A DNA stretch of 15,090 nucleotides from JAAYCI01 sp964370445 (GTDB taxonomy: Bacteria; Bacillota; Clostridia; Oscillospirales; Ruminococcaceae). The stretch lies in NCBI GenBank assembly GCA_964370445.1, contig CAYJJK010000065.1, positions 1-15,090 on the forward strand, read 5' to 3'. The notes beneath the pieces were generated by a model. The model was not told the DNA's origin, did no database searches, and saw nothing but the letters and a program-made list of their open reading frames with translations. The translations under genes were made by a program, and so were the position numbers. Below, piece by piece: positions 1-7,903 of this stretch; the stretch's first letter is position 1; every line of letters begins with the position of its first letter.

Positions 1-1803
1 CTTGCTTTTTCTGGGCAAAAAGGGCTTTCTGAAATGTTCGACTCTACAATTGGAGCCGGAAGTTTACTCATGCCGTTTGGTGGCAAGCGCCAACTAACAC
101 CTTCGCAAGCAATGGCCATGAAATTACCGGTGTTTGGCAAAACCACTACCTGTGCCGGAATGAGCTATGGCTTTGATCCTTTCCTCAGTGAGCAAAACCC
201 CTATACTGGTGCTTATCTTGCAGTTTTAGAAAGTGTGGCACGCCTTGCTGCCTGTGGCTTTTCTATCAAAGATGTATATTTAAGTTTTCAAGAGTATTTT
301 GAGCGCCTTAAAAACGACCCCCTGCGCTGGGGAAAGCCTTTCTCTGCTTTGCTTGGTGCACTTTCGGCCCAGCTGGATTTAGGCGTGGCCGCCATTGGCG
401 GAAAAGACTCGATGAGTGGTAGTTTTGAAGATTTGGATGTGCCGCCAACTTTGGTTTCTTTTGCGGTTGCCTCTGGCAAGGCCAATCGAATTACAAGCCC
501 TGAGTTTAAAAGCGCCGGAAACCATGTGGTTTTACTGCAAAGCGAGCTTTGTAAAGATGGGCTCACACCAAAATCCAGCTCTTTTCTTGCTGTCTTAAAA
601 ACTTTAGAAACCCTAATTACAGAAAAACGTGTATTGTCTGTGTGGGCTTGTGGCCGCGGTGGTGTGGCAGAAGCTGTGTTTAACATGGGGCTTGGCAATG
701 CTTTGGGCCTGCGTTTTGATAGTAACTTTGACCATAATTCGTTATTTGCACCAGCCTTTGGTACTTTTGTTTTAGAGCTTTCCAAACATGATGACATCGG
801 CACACCGCTTGGTATACTTACCGATTCCTATCTTCTTGATTTTGGCGACGATACTGTAGATCTTTTCCCCGTACAAGAAGCTTGGGAAGCAAAGCTAGAA
901 CCGGTTTTGCCATATCGTCACCCATCTTCTTCTTCAACCCCTCTTTCCCTTTCGTTTTCACCAAAAACACCGATTGCAAAAGGGCCAAAACTTCACCTTG
1001 CCAAACCACGTGCACTTGTCCCTGTTTTTCCCGGCACAAACTGTGAATACGACACGGCTGAGGCTCTTCGCCATGCCGGGGCCGATGCAGATGTTTTTGT
1101 CATTCGCAATCGCAATGCGCAAGAAGTGGCCGAAAGCGCCACTGTGCTTGCTGAAAAAATTAAAAACAGCCAGATACTTGTTTTTCCGGGCGGATTCTCC
1201 GGTGGTGACGAACCAGAGGGCAGCGCCAAGCTTATTGCATCCTTCTTCCGTGGCGCTGCCCTTAGCGACGCAGTGCACCAGCTGTTAAACCAACAAGACG
1301 GCTTGATTTTAGGCATCTGCAATGGTTTTCAGGCACTGATTAAATTAGGTCTTGTGCCCTATGGCCGCATCACTGTGCCCGACGCCAATGCCCCCACGCT
1401 TACCTTCAACACCATCGGGCGTCACCAAAGCATGCTTGTGCGCACACGTGTGGCTTCATCGCTTTCACCATGGCTTTCTAAAGAACCTCTTGGCAGCATA
1501 CAAACCATTCCCATTAGCCACGGAGAAGGCCGTTTTGTAGCTTCTCCATCCGTTTTGGAGCAACTCATCGAAAATGGGCAAATAGCCACACAGTATGTAA
1601 ATCTTGATGGCGAGCCCAGCATGGACATCCGGTCAAACCCTGCAGGCAGCCTTTGTGCGATAGAAGGTATCACCTCGCCGGATGGGCGTGTTTTTGGCAA
1701 GATGGCACACTCTGAACGCAGTGGAGACCACCTATATCTCAATGTTTTGGGCAACAAACACCAAAAACTATTTGAAGGCGGTGTATCGTACTTTAATATT
1801 TAA
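1..1803 (+). CDS. purL: Phosphoribosylformylglycinamidine synthase (FGAM synthase), C-terminal part
   Basis: Purine biosynthesis enzyme, cytoplasmic, converting FGAR plus glutamine and ATP to FGAM. The frame is open from base 1, so the gene starts upstream; about 600 codons of a single-chain PurL (usually about 1,250 aa) are visible. Codons about 1-290 hold the second PurM-like ATP-binding half (GGKDSMSGSF near codon 133). A variable linker follows, then the glutamine amidotransferase domain from about codon 335 (ALVPVFPGTNCEYDTAEALR). The nucleophile is the Cys of GICNGFQ (codon 440), and the His and Glu of MAHSER (codons 570 and 572) complete the triad, so the amidotransferase looks active. 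The 66-base gap to purB, with no terminator, suggests co-transcription. The family assignment is secure; only the N-terminal half is unseen. Confidence 0.97.
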   Translation, partial: LAFSGQKGLSEMFDSTIGAGSLLMPFGGKRQLTPSQAMAMKLPVFGKTTTCAGMSYGFDPFLSEQNPYTGAYLAVLESVARLAACGFSIKDVYLSFQEYFERLKNDPLRWGKPFSALLGALSAQLDLGVAAIGGKDSMSGSFEDLDVPPTLVSFAVASGKANRITSPEFKSAGNHVVLLQSELCKDGLTPKSSSFLAVLKTLETLITEKRVLSVWACGRGGVAEAVFNMGLGNALGLRFDSNFDHNSLFAPAFGTFVLELSKHDDIGTPLGILTDSYLLDFGDDTVDLFPVQEAWEAKLEPVLPYRHPSSSSTPLSLSFSPKTPIAKGPKLHLAKPRALVPVFPGTNCEYDTAEALRHAGADADVFVIRNRNAQEVAESATVLAEKIKNSQILVFPGGFSGGDEPEGSAKLIASFFRGAALSDAVHQLLNQQDGLILGICNGFQALIKLGLVPYGRITVPDANAPTLTFNTIGRHQSMLVRTRVASSLSPWLSKEPLGSIQTIPISHGEGRFVASPSVLEQLIENGQIATQYVNLDGEPSMDIRSNPAGSLCAIEGITSPDGRVFGKMAHSERSGDHLYLNVLGNKHQKLFEGGVSYFNI

Positions 1804-1869
1804 CCAAAGATTATTTTCTGTTTTATTTTATTTTTTATATACACATTGTTGATTTTTTAGGAGGCTTTT

Positions 1870-3303
1870 ATGCAACAAAACCGCTACGTATCCCCATTCA
1901 GCACCCGCTATGCATCAGACGAAATGCAGTATATTTTTTCGAACGAAAACAAATTTCGCACTTGGCGTAAACTTTGGGTTGCGCTTGCCCGCGCTGAAAT
2001 GGAAGAGGGTTTGCCCATCAGCAAAGAGCAGGTGGCCGAACTAGAGGCCTTCCAAAATGATATTAACTATGATGTGGCCGAGGAAAGAGAAAAACAGGTG
2101 CGTCATGATGTGATGAGCCATGTTTTTGCCTATCGGCAACAGTGCCCCGGTGCCGCAGGTATCATACATTTGGGTGCTACCAGTTGCTATGTAGGCGATA
2201 ACACCGATATTTTGGTGATGAAAGAGGCCCTAACTTTAGTGCGGAAAAAATTGCTGGGTGTAATTGCGTTGCTTGCCGATTTTGCAGATCAATACAAGGA
2301 CATGCCCACTTTGGGATACACGCATTTGCAGCCGGCACAGCCTACCACAGTGGGCAAACGCGCCAGTTTATGGCTGCATGAATTTTATTTGGATTTTTGT
2401 GAAGTAGACCGCCGTTTGCAGGAACTGGCTCTTTTAGGCAGCAAAGGAACCACCGGCACGCAAGCTAGCTTTATGGAGCTATTTTGTGGTGATGAGGAAA
2501 AAATCAAAAATGTAGAAGACCGCATTGCAAAAGAGATGGGCATTGAAAACATTGTGCCGGTTTCAGGCCAAACCTACTCCCGTAAGGTGGATTTCTTTGT
2601 GCTTAGCTGCCTTTCCGGCATAGCCCAAAGTGCCGGAAAATTTGGCAACGATTTGCGTATTTTACAAAATTTTAAAGAATTAGAAGAACCGTTTGGCAAG
2701 CAGCAAATTGGCTCTTCTGCTATGCCCTATAAGCGCAACCCCATGCGCAGCGAGCGCATTTGCTCTATTGCGCGCTATTTGGAGGTGGATTGCCTAAACC
2801 CCGGACTCACTGCCTCTACCCAATGGTTTGAACGCACTTTGGACGATTCGGCCAACAAACGCATCGCCATGGCCGAAGGCTTTTTGGCTGCCGATTCCAT
2901 TTTGAACCTCATGTTGAATGTGTGTGATGGCCTTGTGGTGTATCCCAAGGTAATCGAGCGGCATCTTCTTGCAGAGCTGCCCTTTATGGCAAGCGAAAAT
3001 GTTTTGATGCGTGCTGTTAAAAAAGGTGGAGACCGCCAAGAACTGCACGAATGCATCCGCGAGCATTCCCTGAAGGCCGGCCGTGTTGTGAAAGAAGAGG
3101 GAGGCCAAAACGACCTTTTAGAGCGGCTGGCTGCCGATGCACGCTTTGGGCTTTCTACAGAAGAGCTTGCAGAGCTTATGAACCCTGCCGACTATGTGGG
3201 CCGTGCTCCACAACAGGTAAGCGAATTTTTAGAAACCTGCATTCGCCCCTTATTGGCCGAAAACAAAGACTGCTTAGCCAAAGCAGCCGAATTAACCGTT
3301 TAA
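1870..3303 (+). CDS. purB: Adenylosuccinate lyase
   Basis: Catalyses two fumarate-releasing steps of purine synthesis: SAICAR to AICAR, and adenylosuccinate to AMP. The protein has 477 aa, in the range of the longer, human-type PurB subgroup. Family landmarks are RHDVMSH (residues 78-84), HLGATS (100-105), the catalytic-His segment THLQPAQPTT (151-160), and the fumarate-lyase signature GSSAMPYKRNP (281-291) carrying the mobile-loop serine. The ATG is fixed by AGGAGG at 1859-1864, five bases upstream. It follows purL closely and precedes a terminator-like hairpin, so it is probably the last gene of this pur unit. Nothing is missing or truncated. Confidence 0.97.
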   Translation: MQQNRYVSPFSTRYASDEMQYIFSNENKFRTWRKLWVALARAEMEEGLPISKEQVAELEAFQNDINYDVAEEREKQVRHDVMSHVFAYRQQCPGAAGIIHLGATSCYVGDNTDILVMKEALTLVRKKLLGVIALLADFADQYKDMPTLGYTHLQPAQPTTVGKRASLWLHEFYLDFCEVDRRLQELALLGSKGTTGTQASFMELFCGDEEKIKNVEDRIAKEMGIENIVPVSGQTYSRKVDFFVLSCLSGIAQSAGKFGNDLRILQNFKELEEPFGKQQIGSSAMPYKRNPMRSERICSIARYLEVDCLNPGLTASTQWFERTLDDSANKRIAMAEGFLAADSILNLMLNVCDGLVVYPKVIERHLLAELPFMASENVLMRAVKKGGDRQELHECIREHSLKAGRVVKEEGGQNDLLERLAADARFGLSTEELAELMNPADYVGRAPQQVSEFLETCIRPLLAENKDCLAKAAELTV

Positions 3304-3353
3304 TATTAAGAGGCTGAAAATGGCCGAAATTTAACTTCTACTGTCTTTTTTCA

Positions 3354-3402
3354 AAGCTTGCACAAGCACTTTAAGCGGGTGCTGTTTGCTTTTATTTTTA
3401 GG
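3354..3402 (+). terminator. Probable intrinsic terminator after purB
   Basis: A nested imperfect hairpin: AAAGC (3354-3358) pairs with GCTTT (3388-3392), and AGCAC (3365-3369) pairs with GTGCT (3379-3383). A T-rich tail (TTTTATTTTTA) follows directly. It lies between the purB stop and the next promoter, where a terminator is expected. The inner stem is short and there are internal loops, so confidence is moderate. Confidence 0.5.
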
Positions 3403-3409
3403 CATAAAT

Positions 3410-3438
3410 TTGACCTACGCCTTAAAAACACCTATAAT
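3410..3438 (+). promoter_or_regulatory. Sigma-A type promoter of the TcaA-like/VanY operon
   Basis: A -35 box TTGACC (3410-3415), a 17-base spacer and a perfect -10 box TATAAT (3433-3438). Transcription would begin near 3445, giving a 5' leader of about 125 bases before the ATG at 3572. This is the best promoter match in the window. It sits just after the purB terminator, so it marks the start of a new transcription unit. Confidence 0.85.
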
Positions 3439-3470
3439 ATAGTGAGGTGACTTTGCCTTCTCCTTGTGTT

Positions 3471-3509
3471 TTGGCAGTTCCCTTGGCAGAAAAGTTCGTC
3501 TTTTCGGCC
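3471..3509 (+). promoter_or_regulatory. Leader hairpin and TTGGCAG direct repeat
   Basis: In the 5' leader, TTGGCAG occurs twice, 12 bases apart (3471-3477 and 3483-3489). The second copy leads into a stem-loop: GGC (3485-3487) with GCC (3507-3509), an A-G mismatch, then GAAAAG (3489-3494) with CTTTTC (3500-3505) around a TTCGT loop. It could be an mRNA-stabilising or regulatory structure. Only TGTTTT follows it, so it is a weak terminator candidate. A role is inferred, not shown. Confidence 0.35.
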
Positions 3510-3571
3510 TGTTTTGGGACAAATTTCAAAATAATGTCCTAATTTTTGAAAAAAAGAAGGAGGCACGAAAT

Positions 3572-6312
3572 ATGAATTTTTGTCCTCATTGTGGTGCCAA
3601 AAATATAGACCAAGCCAACCGTTTTTGTGGCGTTTGCGGTGGGAAATTACTTGTTGATATTCCACTAGAGCAGATGACACACACGCAAGGTGCACCCAAT
3701 ATTGCAAGCGATGGCTCACAGCCTCTCAGCATTTCGCCAGACCGTATTTTGCAAAGCACGCCACAACAAAATCTTGAACCAAAAGACACGCTAACGGAAG
3801 ATTTTCATTCTCCGTTTATTCAAGATACCTTTGCAAAAACACAGCACCCTGTGCAAGATTTTGCTTCTTCGGCAGCCCCACCACCGCCCAAAAGCAACGA
3901 AACCTCTGTAGCATCGGCTACAGAACAGCGCATTGCTTCCGGGGCTGGCAATGAGGATTTGTTTAAAGCAACAACAGGTGCACCTCGTGCTGTGGATGCA
4001 CATGCACTTGCCGAAGAATTACTTGCAAAAAATGCGGCAAAACGTCAAACTCAGCAAACTGCTGCCGGCAACCCTATTCGCGAACAAATTTTGCAAGATC
4101 CCTCAGCACAGGCGCCTATCGAGGCTTCTGTGCCCTTTGCCGCGCAAGCGCCTGCTTCTGCATTTTCTCACCCTTCTATAGAAGATAATTTGTCACAGCA
4201 ACCCCCCTCATACACTGCACAAGTGCCCCAAGATGCCTTGGAGCCTTTTGCAAAAACACCCTCAAGCACTTCGGCCTCTTCGCCCTTTGCACCTGAAAGG
4301 GCTGCCACACAAAAAAGCGCCCAAGCTTTCACCTCACCAAAAAACCCAAGACAACCTGCACCGCGTGTGCCCCTGCAGGAGCCTGCGCAAAAAACTACCG
4401 CAGCGCCCGACCTCTTCTCTGAGTCCGCTTTGCAAACGCCTGCACAAAAACCCCCTGCAGCGCCCGACCTCTTCTCTGAGGCCGCTTTGCAAGCGCCTGC
4501 GCAAAAAACCACCGCAGCGCCCGACCTCTTCTCTGAGGCCGCTTTGCAAACGCCTGCACAAAAACCCACCGCAGCGCCCGACCTCTTCTCTGAGGCCGCT
4601 TTGCAAACGCCTGCACAAAAACCCCNNNNNNNNNNNNNNNNNNNNNNNNNNNNNNNNNNNNNNNNNNNNNNNNNNNNNNNNNNNNNNNNNNNNNNNNNNN
4701 NNNNNNNNNNNNNNNNNNNNNNNNNGCAGCGCCCGACCTCTTCTCTGAGGCCGCTTTGCAAACGCCTGCACAAAAACCCCCTGCAGCGCCCGACCTCTTC
4801 TCTGAGGCCGCTTTGCAAACGCCTGCTTCTCACCATGTACCTTCTCAGGCATCTGCTGCTGCACCGGTGCAAAAAATTGCGCCACCTAAGCCCAATTCTA
4901 CCTTGCAAAAAATGCCGGCCACCCCTGTAACAGACATGCCTGCATCACTTTCTGCACATAATGCACCGGTTATGAACCGGCGTAGCCAACAATCTAGCGC
5001 ATATGAAGATTACGACCTTATGCAAACCAAACCCAACAAGGGCCACTTGGTGCGCAATGTATTGCTTGGTGTTCTGGCTGGATTGATTGTTTTGTTGCTT
5101 GCTATTCTTGGCTTTTTATATTGGCAAAATCGTCCGGCACCGGTGATTGATGAATTTTCTGCCGCCTTGGCCGCGCGCGATTACCAAACTTTATCAGAAA
5201 ATGTAACGGCAACCGGGATAACGGCTTCCGGCGCAGAAGGCTGGATTGCTTTATGCGATGCCTTTGCCACAGAGGAAACACGTGTAGCCCTCTCTCAAGA
5301 GCTTTCACGCGTTTCAGTAAATGCCGACACATCCGGCTTCCTCTACCCTTCTATACGCCTTAAGGGAGACCCGCTATTTTTGTTCATCCAAAGATATCAC
5401 GTGCGTCTAACCGGTGTGAGTGTGCTGGTGCCAAATGCTGCAGAGGGCACTGCTTTACGCTTGACAGCAGGAGAAGAATTTACAGATTTAACCGGCACGG
5501 CCGACGCAGGCGGGATGCTGTTTACCGGCATTATGCCCGGCCTTTACTCTGCAACTGTCACCCTGCCGGACGGCACAATACAACAAGGCACGGTTTCAGC
5601 CTTTTTAACCACAGAGCCCAACGTGGTAGATTTTGGCACAGGAAGTGCCGAAAGCGGCGAAGGCGCCACTGCAAATTATGCAAATATAACGGTACAAAAC
5701 TGTATTTCTGACGACGCACAAATTTTTATCGACGGCCAGCTAACCCCAGCCCTACCGGTGAGCGGAGCGGTGCAGTTGCAACAAGTAGCGCTTGGTGCAA
5801 CCATCTCCATCGAAGCCGTTGTCAATGGGGCCACACACACCGCCAATGTTACTTTTAGTGATCCAAACCAAACCAACTTGGCTTTTGGCGAATATACACA
5901 AACTGGCGAGGCCTCGTCCCAAGCTTCTACCGAAACCCAAACGTTGGACGAAGCCACTGCCAACACTGCTCTTACCACTTTCTATCAGTCCTACCTGGAG
6001 GCCATCAACCAGCAAAGCTTAAGCGGCATTCAGCTTTCCACCGAGGCCAATAACGCCAATTTGCAAACGCGTATTACCTCGCCTGCAAACCAGGCCAACA
6101 CCTACACCTATGTCAGCGCCGCTATAGATCCTGCCACCTTGGCAGTTTCGGACGTAAATGGTGTGCCAACCGCTGAATTTACCGCCAGCTGTAGTTTCAG
6201 CTATGTAGCACGCGAAAACCCGGGCGAAGCACAAACTTCTACCAACACACAAGCTGTGCGCATGATCTACCAAGACGGAGCTTGGCTTGTGGATAGCTTT
6301 ACCAACGCATAG
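3572..6312 (+). CDS. TcaA/YvbJ-like zinc-ribbon membrane protein (interrupted by assembly gap)
   Basis: A predicted bitopic envelope protein. The ATG at 3572 is chosen because GAAGGAGG (3556-3563) lies eight bases upstream and the N-terminus begins directly with a zinc ribbon, C4-x2-C7 and C19-x2-C22. A long Pro/Ala/Ser-rich cytoplasmic linker follows, holding a 19-aa tandem repeat and the 100-N gap. One transmembrane helix (codons at 5056-5124) precedes an extracellular part of about 395 residues. The layout matches Staphylococcus TcaA and Bacillus YvbJ: small beta domains (FTGIMPGLYSATVTL; IFIDGQLTPALPV) and a C-terminal NTF2-like segment starting near TALTTFYQSYLEA. The frame differs by one across the N run, but both sides read the same repeat peptide, so I treat it as one gene with a wrong gap length. 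TcaA proteins affect wall assembly and glycopeptide susceptibility; the role here is inferred. Confidence 0.82.
4400..4824 (+). repeat. 57-bp in-frame tandem repeat (19-aa unit)
   Basis: Unit starts are at 4400, 4457, 4514 and 4571 before the gap, and 4726 and 4783 after it. The last unit degenerates after about 4824, and a half-unit (LQEPAQKTT) precedes the first. The encoded unit is AAPDLFSEAALQTPAQKPT, with small changes in the last residues (PP, TT or PT). The first half of each unit is almost identical; the one visible change is GAGTCC for GAGGCC in unit 1. The number of units inside the gap is unknown. Confidence 0.95.
4626..4725. other. Assembly gap (100 N, placeholder length)
   Basis: There are exactly 100 N, the usual scaffold placeholder. 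The gap starts two bases before the end of repeat unit 4 and ends exactly at the start of a later unit. If the 57-bp period is kept, the true missing length is 2 + 57n bases (2, 59, 116 and so on), never 100. Confidence 0.95.
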
Positions 6313-6344
6313 AGGCTATTTTCGTCTTAGAAAGGGATGCTATT

Positions 6345-7238
6345 TTGCACAAAAGACCTCCATCTTCCTCACAGCAAAACCAACGCCGACATATTCGCCC
6401 TTCCTCTGTGCAGGCACAACGTGTGGCAGAAGTGCGTCGTCGCCGCAAAAGAAAACAATGTCTGCGACTACTCATTTTGCTTGTTGGCCTATTGCTTATT
6501 GCCTTACTTGTTTTCGGCATTATCGCTTTATTGCAGGTTTTTTCACCCCCCGCAGAGGAACCTCTTGCCTCTTCGGCTGTGATTTCTTCCTCCGTTTCTG
6601 TTTCAACACCCACAGTCTCCACACCTCCTGTAAGCGTTCCCGCCGTTATCATTCCACCTGTTACCGGTGAAATGGATGTAGAGGGCATTCCCCCTCTTTA
6701 CAATCGCTTTAATGCCATTCCTCAGGAGGCTTTGGACGCACTTGTGCTGGCACCTGCGGGCCATTTACAAATGGAAGAACAAGCCGCCGCCGCTTTTAAT
6801 GCCATGTATGAAGCCGCCGCCGCCGATGGTATCACCCTTACACCGGTTTCCGGTTATCGCAACAACAACACGCAAACCACAAATTATAACAACAGCATAC
6901 AGCGCTACCTTTCTTCTGGATATTCAGAAGAGGAGGCGATTCGCCTTACGGAACAATACTATGCCATCCCCGGTACCAGCGAACATGAGGCCGGGCTTGC
7001 CATGGACATTGGCCACATTGACGATTCGTTTGCAAACACACCTGCCTACAACTGGTTGCAAGAAAATTGCACGCAATACGGTTTTATTTATCGTTATCCT
7101 CAAGACGCTGTAGATGTAACACATATCAATTGGGAGCCCTGGCACTACCGCTTTATTGGCGCAAACCACGCCCTTGAATATGAACGTCTTGGCATGAATT
7201 CTTTAGAGGAATATGTGCTTTACCTGGAGCAAAGCTAA
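6345..7238 (+). CDS. VanY-type D-alanyl-D-alanine carboxypeptidase, membrane anchored
   Basis: A predicted zinc D,D-carboxypeptidase that trims the terminal D-Ala of peptidoglycan stem peptides outside the membrane. In 297 aa it has a very basic cytoplasmic N-terminus (RRRRKRK at 31-37), one TM helix (about 40-66), a Ser/Val/Thr/Pro-rich spacer to about 107, and a VanY domain. Visible motifs are SGYR (169-172), the metal motif S-x-H-x6-D (H214, D221), and EPWHYRF with the catalytic Glu264 and zinc-ligand His267. The start is TTG: GAAAGGGA at 6330-6337 lies seven bases upstream, and the nearby ATG at 6337 is out of frame. Only 32 bases separate it from the preceding stop, so the two genes form an operon. 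The name vanY is avoided because nothing here indicates glycopeptide resistance. Confidence 0.92.
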   Translation: MHKRPPSSSQQNQRRHIRPSSVQAQRVAEVRRRRKRKQCLRLLILLVGLLLIALLVFGIIALLQVFSPPAEEPLASSAVISSSVSVSTPTVSTPPVSVPAVIIPPVTGEMDVEGIPPLYNRFNAIPQEALDALVLAPAGHLQMEEQAAAAFNAMYEAAAADGITLTPVSGYRNNNTQTTNYNNSIQRYLSSGYSEEEAIRLTEQYYAIPGTSEHEAGLAMDIGHIDDSFANTPAYNWLQENCTQYGFIYRYPQDAVDVTHINWEPWHYRFIGANHALEYERLGMNSLEEYVLYLEQS

Positions 7239-7259
7239 AAAAACTCGCCTAAGGCGAGT
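7237..7259 (-). terminator. Leftward intrinsic terminator
   Basis: ACTCGCC (7243-7249) and GGCGAGT (7253-7259) form a perfect 7-bp GC-rich stem with a TAA loop. On the minus strand the stem is followed by seven T (7243-7237). On the plus strand there is no T tract. It is therefore a good terminator for leftward transcription, overlapping the stop codon of the carboxypeptidase gene. It probably ends a transcript started at 7800-7828. Confidence 0.8.
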
Positions 7260-7627
7260 AAGGATTGGCCACTCTAGCTTCCACTTTTGCTTGCTTAACA
7301 TGGGGCAAAAATGGCCTGTGTTTTTCTTACAGCTCACCTTTTACAAGCTTTGTAAAACCCGATAAGTGAACTTCGCCGCCTTACACTTGCTTTTTCTGTT
7401 AAGACAACACATCAACATATTGTTTACATGAGATAGCATCTACGCTGGGTGTTCAATCGTCTGATTTTGGCCATTTTTTTCGCCACACTTCGCCTGCATA
7501 ACTCACATTCCATAAAAGAGTGCACCGTTTTTTGTCTCGTTTGACAAAAAATGCCTCAAAATCGGCCAGCTTCAACTTGTGTAAACACCATCTAAAAAGC
7601 ATATGCAAGCAAGCTTATAGATGAAAT
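7260..7627. other. Gene-free stretch with RNA-like hairpins
   Basis: No convincing ORF on either strand; the longest minus-strand frame is about 29 codons without a ribosome site. Visible structure includes TTTTACAA-GCT-TTGTAAAA inside an outer TCAC/GTGA pairing (about 7334-7370), and TTTTTTGTC (7528-7536) with GACAAAAAA (7543-7551). On the minus strand GGCCA and TGGCC pair around a TTTTGC/GCAAAA stem, just before the terminator. It may be a long 3' UTR of the Cys-rich gene or a small RNA read leftward. Confidence 0.45.
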
Positions 7628-7774
7628 TTAATTTTTGGTTTGTACATTGCGAAGGCAAAATGGCAAATTGCCTGCTTGTTTATGTGCATGCACGCATTGG
7701 CAACAAACCTGATGGTTTGGGCAAGCCGTCTGTGGGCAATGGCACTTGTTTGTATTGCTACATACTTTTTCCAT
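7628..7774 (-). CDS. Small cysteine-rich protein, DUF6485-like
   Basis: 48 aa with eight cysteines in the pattern C-x5-C-x-C-x4-C-x5-CC-x-C-x12-C. It contains CPNHQVCCQCVHAHKQAG and ends in a LPFCLR-type block. This resembles small Firmicute proteins of the DUF6485 group (CP.H..CC.C...H...G.LP.C), which probably bind metal; the function is unknown. The ATG is supported by AGAAAGGGGAG (7790-7780), five bases upstream, and by a promoter at 7800-7828. The frame stays open further upstream into coaX antisense, but that extension lacks such signals. It is divergent from coaX and opposite the carboxypeptidase gene. Recognition is from memory of the pattern, so the family call is moderately sure; that the gene is real is more likely. 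Confidence 0.75.
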   Translation of the reverse strand: MEKVCSNTNKCHCPQTACPNHQVCCQCVHAHKQAGNLPFCLRNVQTKN

Positions 7775-7799
7775 GTATGCTCCCCTTTCTGTTTGTAAT

Positions 7800-7828
7800 A
7801 GTATACCTGAATCTTGGGTTTTATACAA
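7800..7828 (-). promoter_or_regulatory. Promoter of the Cys-rich gene
   Basis: On the minus strand: TTGTAT (7828-7823), a 17-base spacer, and TATACT (7805-7800), a 5/6 match to the -10 consensus. The -35 is weak. Transcription would begin near 7794, leaving a leader of about 20 bases that contains the ribosome site. The spacing and the fit to the gene start make it credible. Confidence 0.55.
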
Positions 7829-7850
7829 ATTACAGTAAGCTTGTAATTTG
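7826..7850. promoter_or_regulatory. Perfect 9-bp inverted repeat, candidate operator
   Basis: CAAATTACA (7826-7834), seven bases, TGTAATTTG (7842-7850). The half-sites are exact reverse complements, centred at 7838, and overlap the -35 box of the leftward promoter. The repeat lies 53 bases before the coaX ATG, in a divergent control region. This geometry suits a dimeric repressor, but no regulator is encoded nearby and no second copy was noticed in the window. Confidence 0.5.
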
Positions 7851-7903
7851 GCTTCATTTTTCCACATTTGCTTGCTGTGCAAAACCCAAAAAGGAGATTT
7901 CTC

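Noticed and set aside
1422..1757. 111-codon minus-strand frame inside purL
   Set aside because: It is a shadow of the conserved purL amidotransferase domain with no independent signals.
3464..3571. N-terminal extension of the TcaA-like protein starting at 3464
   Set aside because: It has no ribosome site and would place extra residues before the zinc ribbon; the ATG at 3572 has a near-perfect site.
4400..4824. Possible CRISPR array
   Set aside because: Units are directly adjacent without unique spacers and encode an in-frame peptide.
4168..4908. Long antisense frames across the repeat (up to about 246 codons, minus strand)
   Set aside because: They are open only because the 57-bp repeat is a multiple of three and GC-rich; their Arg/Gly-rich products lack start signals or family features.
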